From NCBI GenBank assembly GCA_019695575.1, contig JADNSB010000006.1, forward strand, positions 62,001 to 126,000: a stretch of 64,000 nt of DNA. The letters run 5' to 3'. Each line of letters starts with the position of its first letter. Position 1 is the first letter of the stretch. Made by a program: the position numbers and the translations under genes. Shown in pieces: positions 55,989-64,000 of the stretch. A model generated the notes under the pieces. That model saw only the letters and a program-made list of their open reading frames with translations. It did no database searches and was not told the origin of the DNA. The DNA is from Angomonas ambiguus. Taxonomy: Eukaryota > Euglenozoa > Kinetoplastea > Trypanosomatida > Trypanosomatidae.

Positions 55989-56511
55989 AGGAAACTCTAA
56001 CGAACGAACATCTTTTTTTCTGTGTTTGACAGGAGAGTTGGTAAAACATAAGAAGGAAGGGAAAAAAAAAAATACTGTAAGGAGAAATTTAGAAAAAGAA
56101 TGACAAATTAAAAAAGACAAACACGCAAAAATAAAAGAAAAATAGATGTGTATGAAAAGGTAAAAATGAAAAAAAAAAACCGAGAAACCAACTGGCAATG
56201 GACCCTCAAACTGCGTAAAGTACTTTAGTTTGGATTTCTTCATCAACGTATACCCTTTTGTATTATTTTCACTATCATTTTCTTAAAAAAAAAAACAAGG
56301 AATAAAAAAAAAAGAGATATTAGTTACTTTTTAGCTGCTTTTTACAAGTACAAAATTTTACAGTATTCCTTTTACTTATTTAAAAAAAAAAAAGGTTCAC
56401 CCCCCCCCCCCCATCCATCCAGTTCCTAGAGGACCGGAATCGTAACAAATATAAATAAAAAAAGACAGTCTACTAAAAGGGTACATTACATTCAATATAC
56501 ACACAAATTAA
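55989..56511 (+). promoter_or_regulatory. AT-rich intergenic region with poly-C run
   Basis: This gap contains many A runs and a 13-C run at 56400-56412 followed by ATCCATCCAG, with an AG at 56421-56422 about 90 bases before the next ATG. The C run is an unusual pyrimidine tract for this window, where T dominates. No gene was seen. Confidence 0.4.
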
Positions 56512-57915
56512 ATGTTGCGACGCACTATAGTAAGAAGGCTCCTTAACGTCTCGGGAGAGAGCCCTAGCTTTCGCAGTAAACCTGGTCTACGCAACCTGCA
56601 GCTGGAGGTACAAGACAGTCCGTATAAAGAGCAATTTAAAGACTACTGGGCGACCCCTGTCCCTTTCGCCGACCGTGAGTATGGCCGTAAGCCTGCCCTC
56701 GGGGAGCCCATCCCTACCCGTGATGCGACCACCACCCTTGTGGTCGGGAAGAACAAATACGTCGATCCTGAGGCCGTTGCGAGAGGGGAGGACAATGATT
56801 ATAAAGTGCTCATGATGTTCCGCGAGAGTAAAGGGAGAATGCTAAAGGACCAGTTCGTCCTGCCCTCCAACCCTGTGCACCTGGAGGACCGCAGTGAAGA
56901 CTGGAAACGGCTTCTACGGCGTCGGGGACTGACCACCGAGTGGAAAGACCTCCACGAGAGACTCTGTGCGATGCGTTCCCTCCTCTCCGATTTTAATCTA
57001 ATGCTCATTCCGAAAGAGGGGGGTGGGGTAGCAGAGGTGGAAGGACCGCCGGGGCCTCGGCGGTGGTTCCTCATCATTTATCAGCAGCCGAAAGTGATGC
57101 GTCACCTAGTGGACCTACTGGAGCTGCCCATGGAGGAGACGCTTTCTCAGCTCCTTCCGTTCCGTCGTATCATCACTCCAGACACGGAGACGTTTCGATA
57201 CGACAATCTCAACTACGTCGTGGCGTTTGATAAAATCTTCGACGTCTCGCTGACGCTGTCCACGCAGAAGGAGAAGTTGGTGTGGGTGAGTCCCACCGAG
57301 GCGCTCGCCCGCTTTAATGCTGGTATTATGAATATGCCCACCGCGAATGTTATCGCACTCAGTGAGCTTGCCAATTCCTGTCCGACATACGAAGACGTCA
57401 CCCGCCTTCAGCCTCACGCTGTACCACGAGTGGTACTACCAGAGCTCTTCCGCCATGGGCAATCCAAGGTGGCCACCGTCGTCCTGCCAGGGGATGTGGC
57501 CCACAGTCAAACAACGGAGGAGGACCGAAAACAAAAGTTTATTCGTCGTTTTGTCTATGAAAAGGATTACCCGCATGGGGTGCGCGCGGTCTTTGACGAG
57601 CGCCCCGCCACCGAGGAGGAGCTCGCCCTCCCGCTGGTGAAGGAGGCCCCTGCGTTACTAGAGGAGGCCAACGAGAACGACGCCCTCTACGCCGATGTGC
57701 CCTACCCGGTCCGGAAGAAATCACTGCATCAAGAGGGTCGGACCGCCTATGCGGTACCGGACCACCGTCTCAGCGATGGGAAAGAGGGCGACGATGGTTA
57801 TATCCCAGTGCGACGCAACTTGATGGAGGCCGAGGATGCGGAACACGATGTAGTACACTTTGATAAGCAAGGATCTACCCTTAATCTTCTTTCAAGTGAT
57901 ATGTTCTCCAAGTAA
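56512..57915 (+). CDS. Mitochondrial Nudix-fold protein with degenerate Nudix box
   Basis: The protein has 467 residues. The N terminus MLRRTIVRRLLNVSGESPS is a clear mitochondrial presequence. Residues about 95-290 have a NUDT19-like Nudix layout: YKVLMMFRESKGRMLKDQFVLPSN, then LCAMRSLLSDFNLML, and later LVWVSPTEALARFNAGIMNMP. The catalytic REx2EExG core is replaced: Arg155 is kept but the following positions are Ser156, Ser159-Asp160 and Asn162. Metal-dependent hydrolysis is therefore unlikely. Kinetoplastid mitochondria use Nudix-fold proteins in mRNA stabilisation (MERS1) and in the ribosome (mL46). This may be one of those or a relative. The C-terminal 150 residues are charged and less structured. 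Confidence 0.8.
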   Translation: MLRRTIVRRLLNVSGESPSFRSKPGLRNLQLEVQDSPYKEQFKDYWATPVPFADREYGRKPALGEPIPTRDATTTLVVGKNKYVDPEAVARGEDNDYKVLMMFRESKGRMLKDQFVLPSNPVHLEDRSEDWKRLLRRRGLTTEWKDLHERLCAMRSLLSDFNLMLIPKEGGGVAEVEGPPGPRRWFLIIYQQPKVMRHLVDLLELPMEETLSQLLPFRRIITPDTETFRYDNLNYVVAFDKIFDVSLTLSTQKEKLVWVSPTEALARFNAGIMNMPTANVIALSELANSCPTYEDVTRLQPHAVPRVVLPELFRHGQSKVATVVLPGDVAHSQTTEEDRKQKFIRRFVYEKDYPHGVRAVFDERPATEEELALPLVKEAPALLEEANENDALYADVPYPVRKKSLHQEGRTAYAVPDHRLSDGKEGDDGYIPVRRNLMEAEDAEHDVVHFDKQGSTLNLLSSDMFSK

Positions 57916-58281
57916 GTGAAATGGTATGTCGGTGTGTGTGTGTGTGTTTGTGTGAGAGAGGTAAATGACATCTTGATATATTCTCCCTCCCATGCACACA
58001 CACATACCGAAACTTGAAAGAGTCAACGATAGGGAAAGTGTACAGTAATAAAACTACTTAATATTAACAACCAAATTAAAATACCCACTAAGGTGGGGAA
58101 TGATGATGATAATAATAATAATACTACTCACGCGGCTTCTGGCTGATATAATTTTATTACCGCAATTGTAAGAAGAAAATAATGAAATATATGTCTTACC
58201 CCTGTAACCTTTTTTTTTTCTCCACTACTGTTTTTTTTTTCTGTCTTGTTGTTATTGTTTTTTGAAACCCAAAAATAAAGC
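57916..58281 (+). promoter_or_regulatory. Intergenic region with GT repeat
   Basis: A GT repeat lies at about 57931-57952 and AAT repeats near 58106-58124. T-rich tracts at 58209-58220 and 58229-58245 precede the next gene, but no clear AG appears until AAAG at 58279-58280, next to the ATG. No gene was seen. Confidence 0.35.
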
Positions 58282-58929
58282 ATGCTTTACTTTACATCAA
58301 AGCTATTACGGCCCAATACGTCTCGGATGACAACCTTCCTCTCCCGTGTAGAGACCGCCAAGCCTTACTGCTACTACCTCTCCATACACGCCAAGCCTGG
58401 GGCCCGTAGCTCCGGTATCGCCCAGCGACCAAAACCGGGTGACGAAGCGCTCGAAGTGCGTATCGGGGCTCCACCAGTAGAAGGACAGGCCAACGAGGAG
58501 CTGGTGAACTTCATGGGGGACCTCCTCGAGGCACAGTGGAAGGCGCTGGTGGCGGCGGAGGAAACTGAAACCAAAACACAAAAAAGTAAAAACCGCTCCG
58601 TGTTTCTAGAAACCTATCTGAAAGATACCTCATACGCGGAACTCCTACAGCAAAAGGAAAAGGAAAAGAAGGCACAGGCAGAGGCCGCCCAAGAGGACAA
58701 CAGCGGTAACAAGGCTAAAAAGGGGAAGAAGAAGAGCTCCAAAGGGGGTAACCAACCGGAAAAAGACTCTGGTAAATCGAACAAACCACCAGCAGAGATG
58801 GAGGTACTGAGGAAGGTAACCGTTCGCTTATCCAAAGGGACCACCTCAAAGTATAAAACACTGCTCGTAGAGATTCCAGAAGAAGAGGAAGTGGTCGTGT
58901 CCCTCCTTGAAATGGCCTCTGAAGAATAA
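58282..58929 (+). CDS. DUF167 (YggU/C15orf40-like) protein with large insert
   Basis: The protein has 215 residues. The DUF167 signature appears in two pieces. The first is YLSIHAKPGARSSGIAQ (about 32-48) with VRIGAPPVEGQANEELVNFM (about 59-78). The second is VTVRLSKGTTSKYKTLLVE (about 179-197). Canonical members are about 100 residues with these parts adjacent. Here a Lys/Glu/Gln-rich segment of about 95 residues is inserted. The N-terminal 25 residues are basic and could be a mitochondrial signal. The family is nearly universal but its biochemical role is unknown. The conserved GxTSRxK-like turn (KGTTSKYK) is intact, so the fold is probably functional. Confidence 0.85.
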   Translation: MLYFTSKLLRPNTSRMTTFLSRVETAKPYCYYLSIHAKPGARSSGIAQRPKPGDEALEVRIGAPPVEGQANEELVNFMGDLLEAQWKALVAAEETETKTQKSKNRSVFLETYLKDTSYAELLQQKEKEKKAQAEAAQEDNSGNKAKKGKKKSSKGGNQPEKDSGKSNKPPAEMEVLRKVTVRLSKGTTSKYKTLLVEIPEEEEVVVSLLEMASEE

Positions 58930-59236
58930 AGAAAAAAAAAGGAAAGGAGAGAGAGAGTGATCCAAAATGGTATTCGTCACAACACACACACAAAAAAAAA
59001 AAAAAACATAGCATCCATAAACTTCTAAAGTTCAGTGTACAACATTGGAGATCTACTATATTCCTATTCACTCACTTTATCTCCTCCTTCTTTTCCCCTT
59101 TATTACTATAATTTACTTTTTTTTCTTGTTAAATTGTTATTGTTATGATTTTTTTTCTTTTTGAAAGGGAAAAGGTCACCTGTGTCCCAGCACCGCCACG
59201 GAAACAACTAAAAAAGGAAAAAAAAAAACTAAACGA
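58930..59236 (+). promoter_or_regulatory. AT-rich intergenic region
   Basis: A 14-A run occurs near 58993. T-rich tracts at about 59117-59163 are followed by GAAAG, with the AG at 59166-59167, 70 bases before the next ATG. No gene was seen. Confidence 0.35.
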
Positions 59237-60019
59237 ATGGTTATTTTATTCGACTATAGTAGAACTAAAACTAAAGAGGGAGTGAGGCGAACCGCCGTAC
59301 CCCTTCATAAAGATGACGTCGTCGCCTTCGCCAACATGGTGCTCCTCTGTATTGAGTACCTCGTCCCTCACGAACCTTTCCCCGCTTTAGAAGAGGCCCG
59401 TAAAGAGTGGAACCCCGCACCCCCCGCCTCTCTTACCCGCTCCCTCTTTCAGGGTCTCTCTGCTATGTGGTCCGAGAAGCGCTGGACTCAAGAGCGTCCC
59501 TCCCCTGAAGAAACCGTTCATGATCATCTTCAATACTATCAACTTCTCCGTTCGCGTCAGACCCATGTTCAACGGAATTTTAAAACCTTTGGGGTAACGA
59601 TTAACGTCCGAAAGACACACCCCGCCAGTTATGTTGCCATGGAAAAACTAGAAAAGCAGTGGGTCGAACTCGTAGATCTGTCTAGGCTGCGAGGGGAACC
59701 ACAGCGGAGTCGAACGCTTATCTTTGAGCTCATCCTTCGCCTGGAACAGAAAAAAAAAGAGGGAATCCAGACTATTTTACACAAGGATCACTGTGATGAC
59801 GGCATTCATATAGAGTGGAATATTCCCATTTCAGTTTCATCGGCTGCAGGGGCGGAGACGGAAAAGGACAAGGCTAGGGATGGGATCGTTTTTTTGATGG
59901 AAACGGTTGGAGTGCACATTGAAACGGAATATGACAAGGGTTTGTTTTCCAACTACACGACACGAAATGGAGCTCCTCTCTTTTCTGCTCTACTACGAGA
60001 ACAAGCTACTTCGATGTGA
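59237..60019 (+). CDS. Hypothetical protein
   Basis: The protein has 260 residues. The N-terminal 60 residues (MVILFDYSRTKTKEGVRR, DVVAFANMVLLCIEYLVPHEPF) form an alternating strand and helix. A helical centre (VHDHLQYYQLLRSRQTHVQRN) follows, then a further helix (RTLIFELILRLEQKKKEG). The C terminus has beta-like stretches (GIHIEWNIPISVSS, VGVHIETEYD). No signal peptide, membrane segment or recognised domain is present. It ends 384 bases before the dihydrouridine synthase. The gene is accepted on length, a proper ATG and spacing; the function is unknown. Confidence 0.68.
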   Translation: MVILFDYSRTKTKEGVRRTAVPLHKDDVVAFANMVLLCIEYLVPHEPFPALEEARKEWNPAPPASLTRSLFQGLSAMWSEKRWTQERPSPEETVHDHLQYYQLLRSRQTHVQRNFKTFGVTINVRKTHPASYVAMEKLEKQWVELVDLSRLRGEPQRSRTLIFELILRLEQKKKEGIQTILHKDHCDDGIHIEWNIPISVSSAAGAETEKDKARDGIVFLMETVGVHIETEYDKGLFSNYTTRNGAPLFSALLREQATSM

Positions 60020-60403
60020 AACTATTTTAATATGGAGTTTGTGAATCTATTTACTAGTAAAGGAATGTCTTACTCTGTTCCTACTGCTAAACGGTTTCTG
60101 TCTATCGAAATGCTGTTCCTATTTATGTTGTTGTTGTTTTTGCTTCTGGTGTCTTTTTTTACTTTACTTTTTAAAATAGACATTGAGTCGTGTCTATCCT
60201 AAAAGGATACAGAAAGTAGATAACAGCTTCCAAATACAATTTTTTTTTGTTTTTGCTCCCCACCCCCTCTAAACTCTTTTTTGCTTTCCTTCACTTCTTT
60301 GGGGTCGTAATTTAAACTACAACGCTTTCTTTTCTCCCTTTTTCGGCGTCATTCTCTTTATTTATATATTTTATTTTATTTTTTACCCCCAATAGAGATA
60401 GAT
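60020..60403 (+). promoter_or_regulatory. AT-rich intergenic region
   Basis: Pyrimidine-rich blocks lie at 60144-60175, 60255-60300 and 60318-60350. AATAGAG just before the next ATG offers an AG at 60394-60395. No coding frame was accepted. Confidence 0.35.
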
Positions 60404-61841
60404 ATGGATTGGAAAGATTTAGAAGAGGAGTGGCGCTGCAGGCGATTGTCAGGGGATTTCCCCCACCACTGTCAGACGCCTTTCCACCACACCGATATTC
60501 TCTCCAGTATCTACCAGTCACAGGAAAACGTACGACATTTTGCAAAGGACTGGCCGGATCTGGTGTCATTCCTCACGACGAACTACCTGTCCCTCGGTAA
60601 GATTGGCAAACCGGAAGTGAACGTTGACGCCATACCAGTCCATGAGGCCCTCTATGACCTCTACACGGAAGGGCTGCAGAAGATTCAAGCGCCGATGGTG
60701 CGATGCAGTCGACCCGCATTCCGCCGTCTCACCCGACGGTGGGGGACTACCATCAACTATAGTCACATGATCGTGGCGAGCAGTTTTGTACAGAGCAGTG
60801 CCGCACGTCACGCCGACTTTGGGCTTTACGAGGGAGAGGAGCGCCTGGTGGTGCAGGTGGCGGCCACCTCTGGCCCGACTGCAGCCGAGGCCGCCGTCCT
60901 TCTCTCCCCTTACAGTGACGCCATCGACCTCAACTGCGGTTGTCCTCAGCGCTGGGCGATACAAGAAGGATTCGGTGCCGCCCTGCTGGAAAAACCGGAA
61001 CTCGTCTCGGACTGTATTCGCTCTATTCATAACGCCATGGCAGGGGGGAGTGTTATCGAGTACGGTGGGGGCTCTCCGGTGCCTGGGGGGCGGCGATACC
61101 CTTGTACTGTGAAGATGCGCCTCATGAAGGACATTCGGAAAAGTGTAGAGTTCGCCCGACAGTGTGAGGCAGCCGGCGCTGCGTGGATCACCGTACACGG
61201 ACGGACCCCCACAGACCCTTCCAGTAGTCCGGTGCAACACGACGGCATTCAGCTGATCGCAGAGCACCTCTCCATCCCTGTCGTCGCTAACGGCGGGGTC
61301 AGCAGCCCCTCCTCCGCCCTCGCCCTCGCCTTCCTCTCCGGTGGAGTGGAGTGTGATGAGTGGTACAGGACTGCTCGACAATCCCGCGTGCTTCTCGGTA
61401 TTCCCCAGTGGGGAAGCGCTCTTCCATGAAACGAGCTACCCCCTGTGCTCTAGTACCGCCGCTCCAGGGATACAAGACGCCCTACAGAAGGAGGTACGCG
61501 ACCACCTTCACACGCTAGCCCGACCCAACCTGGGGTTCAACACGACCACCGGAAAAGGGGTCTACCACCCTCAGTGGTCCGTCACCTCTTCTCCTGTGTT
61601 TAGCCTCTTCTGGACCCCACCGCTCACCCCAGTGGAGGTGATATCGGATTATATACGACTTGCCATTCAGACCGATTTGGCTTATCCTACTACGGTTCAG
61701 CAAGTCGTGCACATGGCACGGCCCTACCTCTCCGCCACCGAGAGGAGTTACCTGTCGCTGTTACGGAGTAATATAGCGGTGTGGCGAGCTCTACAACAAC
61801 TGGGTCTCTATACCGAGCGGGGGCGTTACAGCCTGCCGTAG
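60404..61841 (+). CDS. DUS4: tRNA-dihydrouridine synthase, Dus4 type, with one frame break
   Basis: Two overlapping frames (60404-61429 and about 61341-61841) together make a full Dus4-like enzyme. The first carries QAPMVRCSRPAFRRL (FMN site), SHMIVASSFVQS, DLNCGCPQRWAIQEGFGAAL (Cys180 at the catalytic NxGCP position), PCTVKMRL, WITVHGRTP and IPVVANGGV. Frame one then loses similarity after FLSGGVE, while frame two supplies VMSGTGLLDNPACF, the expected next block, and the C-terminal helical domain. The break lies near 61346-61356, in GTGGAGTGGAGTGTGATG. Dus4 reduces D-loop uridines (positions 20a/20b in yeast) using NADPH and FMN. The break may be an assembly or sequencing error, or a real lesion. 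The Arg usual in the MxARGLL block is Thr here. Confidence 0.85.
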
Positions 61842-62138
61842 CGTCCCTTGATGGAGAAGTGGGGGAATGTGGCGAAAGAAATAAATATATAAAAAAAATT
61901 AAGGACTATTAACTGCTCGTTATAAATGCTTCACGATACATTTAAAATAAGAAAAGGAGAATTTTATTTAGTTGGGTTTTTTACGTGTTGTTGTTACGGT
62001 TAGTAGGACTCCGTTTACCGTTTCTTTTTTCATTGCCTCTCTCACCACATTTTTATCTTCTTTTATTATTTTGGTTGTTGTTGTTTAGCAACCTAGTAAA
62101 AATTAGTAAACCGACATACAAAAGGAAAGAAAGTCAAT
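61842..62138 (+). promoter_or_regulatory. Intergenic region with acceptor candidate
   Basis: A T-rich tract at about 62050-62086 ends in GTTTAG, with the AG at 62087-62088, 51 bases before the ATG at 62139. Confidence 0.45.
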
Positions 62139-64000
62139 ATGAAAACTTCGCGTGGACCCCTGTACACCGGACCTGCTGAGCCACCACAGGGGGTAGGAAA
62201 TAAGGCCAAGCAGGAACCCGACCGCCGCGCCCGCCTGTCCACGATGCGCGTCAATCAAAGCGCTAGTACCACACTTACCGAACTTCAACCAAGTAGGGAA
62301 TCCTCCGTAGTGACTCCTTCCGCGGATCAAAGCGGTCTCTCGCCGGATGCCAAAGGGAAGCAAGAGGTGACGGGGCAGGGAAGCCTTGGCGGTCCTGGCA
62401 GCCCTCCCAAGGCGTTAGTCCCCCGAGCCCCGCTCAGTAGTCATCAAGTGGAGTGGCGCAACCCGCCCATTCGTCGGGAGAAGCCCTCTGTGACCGGTGC
62501 CTCCCCTCCCCCTCGGATACAGCAGCCCAGCCTTAACTCCAGTAGCAGCCCAGACCGCTCGATACCCCCGCGTTCCTCCCTTCCGATACTGGACTACGAC
62601 GATGACGGGGATGGGGTGCCCTTGGCGCAACCACCGTTACTGTCCCGTACACCACCTAAAAACGAACCAGAAAGACAATGGCGAAAGGAAATATCCGACG
62701 ATTTCCGCGATGACACTTTTACTGGCAGCAGCAGCCGTAGTAGTACGAATAGCAGTAGCAGTGTACACCAATCCGAGGAGGAAACGTACCCTATCCCTCG
62801 TGAGGAAGAGAGTCAGCCGCCCCCCGTCATTCCTATGCTTCACTTCCCGTCCGGCGGTATACGGCAAAACTCTAGCCTGAACCTCAGTTCCCCCTCCAAC
62901 ACCCCTCGATCGATTCTTAAGCGAGATGGAGAGTCTCCGCGGTCTCGCAGTGGACGACGGATTAGTTTCGTCGAAAATGGGGACAATCTGCTCAGTCAGA
63001 GTGATGAAAGCAGTCAACAGAGCAACGAGCCCGCCCTTCACTATTCCCATGGCAAAGATGGCGACCACGACGACGACGAAGACAACAGTGCCCTGTACCG
63101 GGATCCCTCCTACGCCAGCCACACCTCCTCCGCCTCCTCCTCACGCAGTCCAGTACGTAGCACTAACGACGCCCGCTACCCCGACTACCGTCAAGTGTCT
63201 GCCCCTGATGATGAATTTACCGATGTAGTGGGCGGAGGGGGTCGCCAGCCTTCTTATAAAGATCACAGTGGTGGGAGTAACAGCATTAATAGTAGTAGTA
63301 GCATCCGCGACAGCAATCCCTCTCATAGTGTCGATATCGATCGTGCCTCACGGGACTCCAGCAGGGAGAAGGACCACGACCTCTACGGCACACGGACCCA
63401 GCCCCATCAGCTGGTATGCCACCTCTGTGGTAGCTCCCTCCACACCAGCAAACACTGCCCCAACGCCAACCCAGACTCCACTCTGGATACCAACAGTACC
63501 ACCTCTACCGATGATTTCATATCCCCCATAAAACCCACCGTGGAGGTGTTACCGGAGGCGGTAGTTAAAACATCCCCAACCAATCGACTGCCCAGACGGG
63601 TGGCATCGTCCAAAGGGGTAGACAGTAATGGTAGTGTCAGTGCTCCCAAGGAACTATCGCACACACAACCCCACGATGCTACACTCTCTCCCAATACGAA
63701 ACGCGGCCCCTCCCGATCGCGGTCCTTGTCCTCCTCTAGAGCATCCAGTGAAGGGGGGCGAAGACGCTCCTCAAAGGGAAGACACCCCAGAAGGCGTTCC
63801 TCCTCTCTGGTGTCCACTAGCCTCAACGACATCCTGGACAAGGGGGAAGCCCCCGCCGTATACATCGCCCCTATTATAGGAATACACAGAGACCGTATCA
63901 CCCCACAGCCAAGGCCGTCCGACTACACCATTGTCCCCCAGTTCACTGAACCGCATGGGGAGCAATCCTCCCGCCTCAGTTTATCCGACAGCGGAGGGGT
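62139..64000 (+). CDS. Ser-rich protein with PP1-docking motifs and a zinc knuckle, 3' end outside the window
   Basis: The frame is open from the ATG at 62139 to the right edge (at least 620 codons). The protein is dominated by Ser, Pro, Arg and Asp and is probably disordered. Two short motifs stand out. RSILKRDGE (Ser258-Ile-Leu-Lys261) matches the SILK motif of protein phosphatase 1 partners. RRISFVEN (Arg274-Ile-Ser-Phe277) follows about 12 residues later and matches RVxF. The two are a known combination in PP1-binding proteins. A CHLCGSSLHTSKHC segment (starting at Cys427, coded at 63417-63458) is a perfect C-x2-C-x4-H-x4-C zinc knuckle. The rest includes RS/SR-type clusters near 63712-63800. 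A regulatory subunit targeting PP1 to RNA or nuclear sites is a reasonable inference. Confidence 0.75.
   Translation, partial: MKTSRGPLYTGPAEPPQGVGNKAKQEPDRRARLSTMRVNQSASTTLTELQPSRESSVVTPSADQSGLSPDAKGKQEVTGQGSLGGPGSPPKALVPRAPLSSHQVEWRNPPIRREKPSVTGASPPPRIQQPSLNSSSSPDRSIPPRSSLPILDYDDDGDGVPLAQPPLLSRTPPKNEPERQWRKEISDDFRDDTFTGSSSRSSTNSSSSVHQSEEETYPIPREEESQPPPVIPMLHFPSGGIRQNSSLNLSSPSNTPRSILKRDGESPRSRSGRRISFVENGDNLLSQSDESSQQSNEPALHYSHGKDGDHDDDEDNSALYRDPSYASHTSSASSSRSPVRSTNDARYPDYRQVSAPDDEFTDVVGGGGRQPSYKDHSGGSNSINSSSSIRDSNPSHSVDIDRASRDSSREKDHDLYGTRTQPHQLVCHLCGSSLHTSKHCPNANPDSTLDTNSTTSTDDFISPIKPTVEVLPEAVVKTSPTNRLPRRVASSKGVDSNGSVSAPKELSHTQPHDATLSPNTKRGPSRSRSLSSSRASSEGGRRRSSKGRHPRRRSSSLVSTSLNDILDKGEAPAVYIAPIIGIHRDRITPQPRPSDYTIVPQFTEPHGEQSSRLSLSDSGG

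Noticed and set aside
55398-56246. Long open frame of about 280 codons on the - strand over the RGG gene
   Set aside because: It is the antisense shadow of the Arg/Gly-rich coding region, extends into A/T-rich spacer, and has no splice signals on that strand.
1-64000. Mobile elements, retroelements or virus-derived sequences
   Set aside because: No reverse transcriptase, integrase, transposase, capsid or terminal repeats were recognised; the only large duplication is the LRR gene pair.

Overview
The window looks like a stretch of a kinetoplastid nuclear chromosome, most probably from a trypanosomatid. All 28 supported protein-coding loci lie on the + strand. No spliceosomal intron is needed to read any of them. 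Genes are separated by 0.2-1.25 kb of AT-rich, homopolymer-rich DNA. Most start codons are preceded by a long pyrimidine tract and a downstream AG, which is the layout of a polycistronic unit matured by trans-splicing and polyadenylation. A pair of PSA/GP46-style leucine-rich-repeat surface proteins, an REH2-like dsRBD/DExH helicase, a degenerate mitochondrial Nudix protein and many long low-complexity proteins fit this reading. The species cannot be fixed from the sequence.

Layout. 1-15.7 kb: an acidic protein cut by the left edge, an Sfi1-like centrin-binding repeat protein (1419-5123), a basic protein of unknown function (5858-8593), a long Ser/Asn-rich coiled-coil protein split by a frame break (9316-14402), and a small mitochondrial OsmC-like protein (14850-15713). 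16.3-21.6 kb: an LRR protein with an N-terminal dual-acylation signal, a branch-1 nitrilase, and an unknown protein. 21.8-27.0 kb: a tandem pair of LRR surface proteins with signal peptides and GPI-type tails. 27.6-40.4 kb: an FCP1/SCP-type phosphatase, a small hypothetical protein, an OGFr-domain protein, a roughly 2000-residue protein with three cyclase-homology regions, and an inositol polyphosphate 5-phosphatase.

40.9-52.9 kb: two hypothetical proteins (one mitochondrial-looking with a membrane segment), the DExH helicase, another unknown protein and a Cys-rich type I membrane protein. 53.4-64 kb: a coiled-coil protein with a C-terminal CxxC/CxxC finger, an RGG protein with a UAP56-binding-like motif, the pseudo-Nudix protein, a DUF167 protein with a large insert, an unknown protein, a Dus4-type tRNA dihydrouridine synthase interrupted by a frame break, and a Ser-rich protein running off the right edge. 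That last protein carries a SILK plus RVxF PP1-docking pair and a zinc knuckle.

The genes do not form one pathway, as expected for kinetoplastid gene clusters, where neighbours are cotranscribed but functionally unrelated. Several share themes: mitochondrial proteins (14850, 43238, 44474, 56512), RNA metabolism (44474, 55554, 60404) and phosphate signalling (27672, 30911, 37288, the 62139 gene). No tRNA, rRNA, CRISPR array, integrase or intact transposon was recognised.
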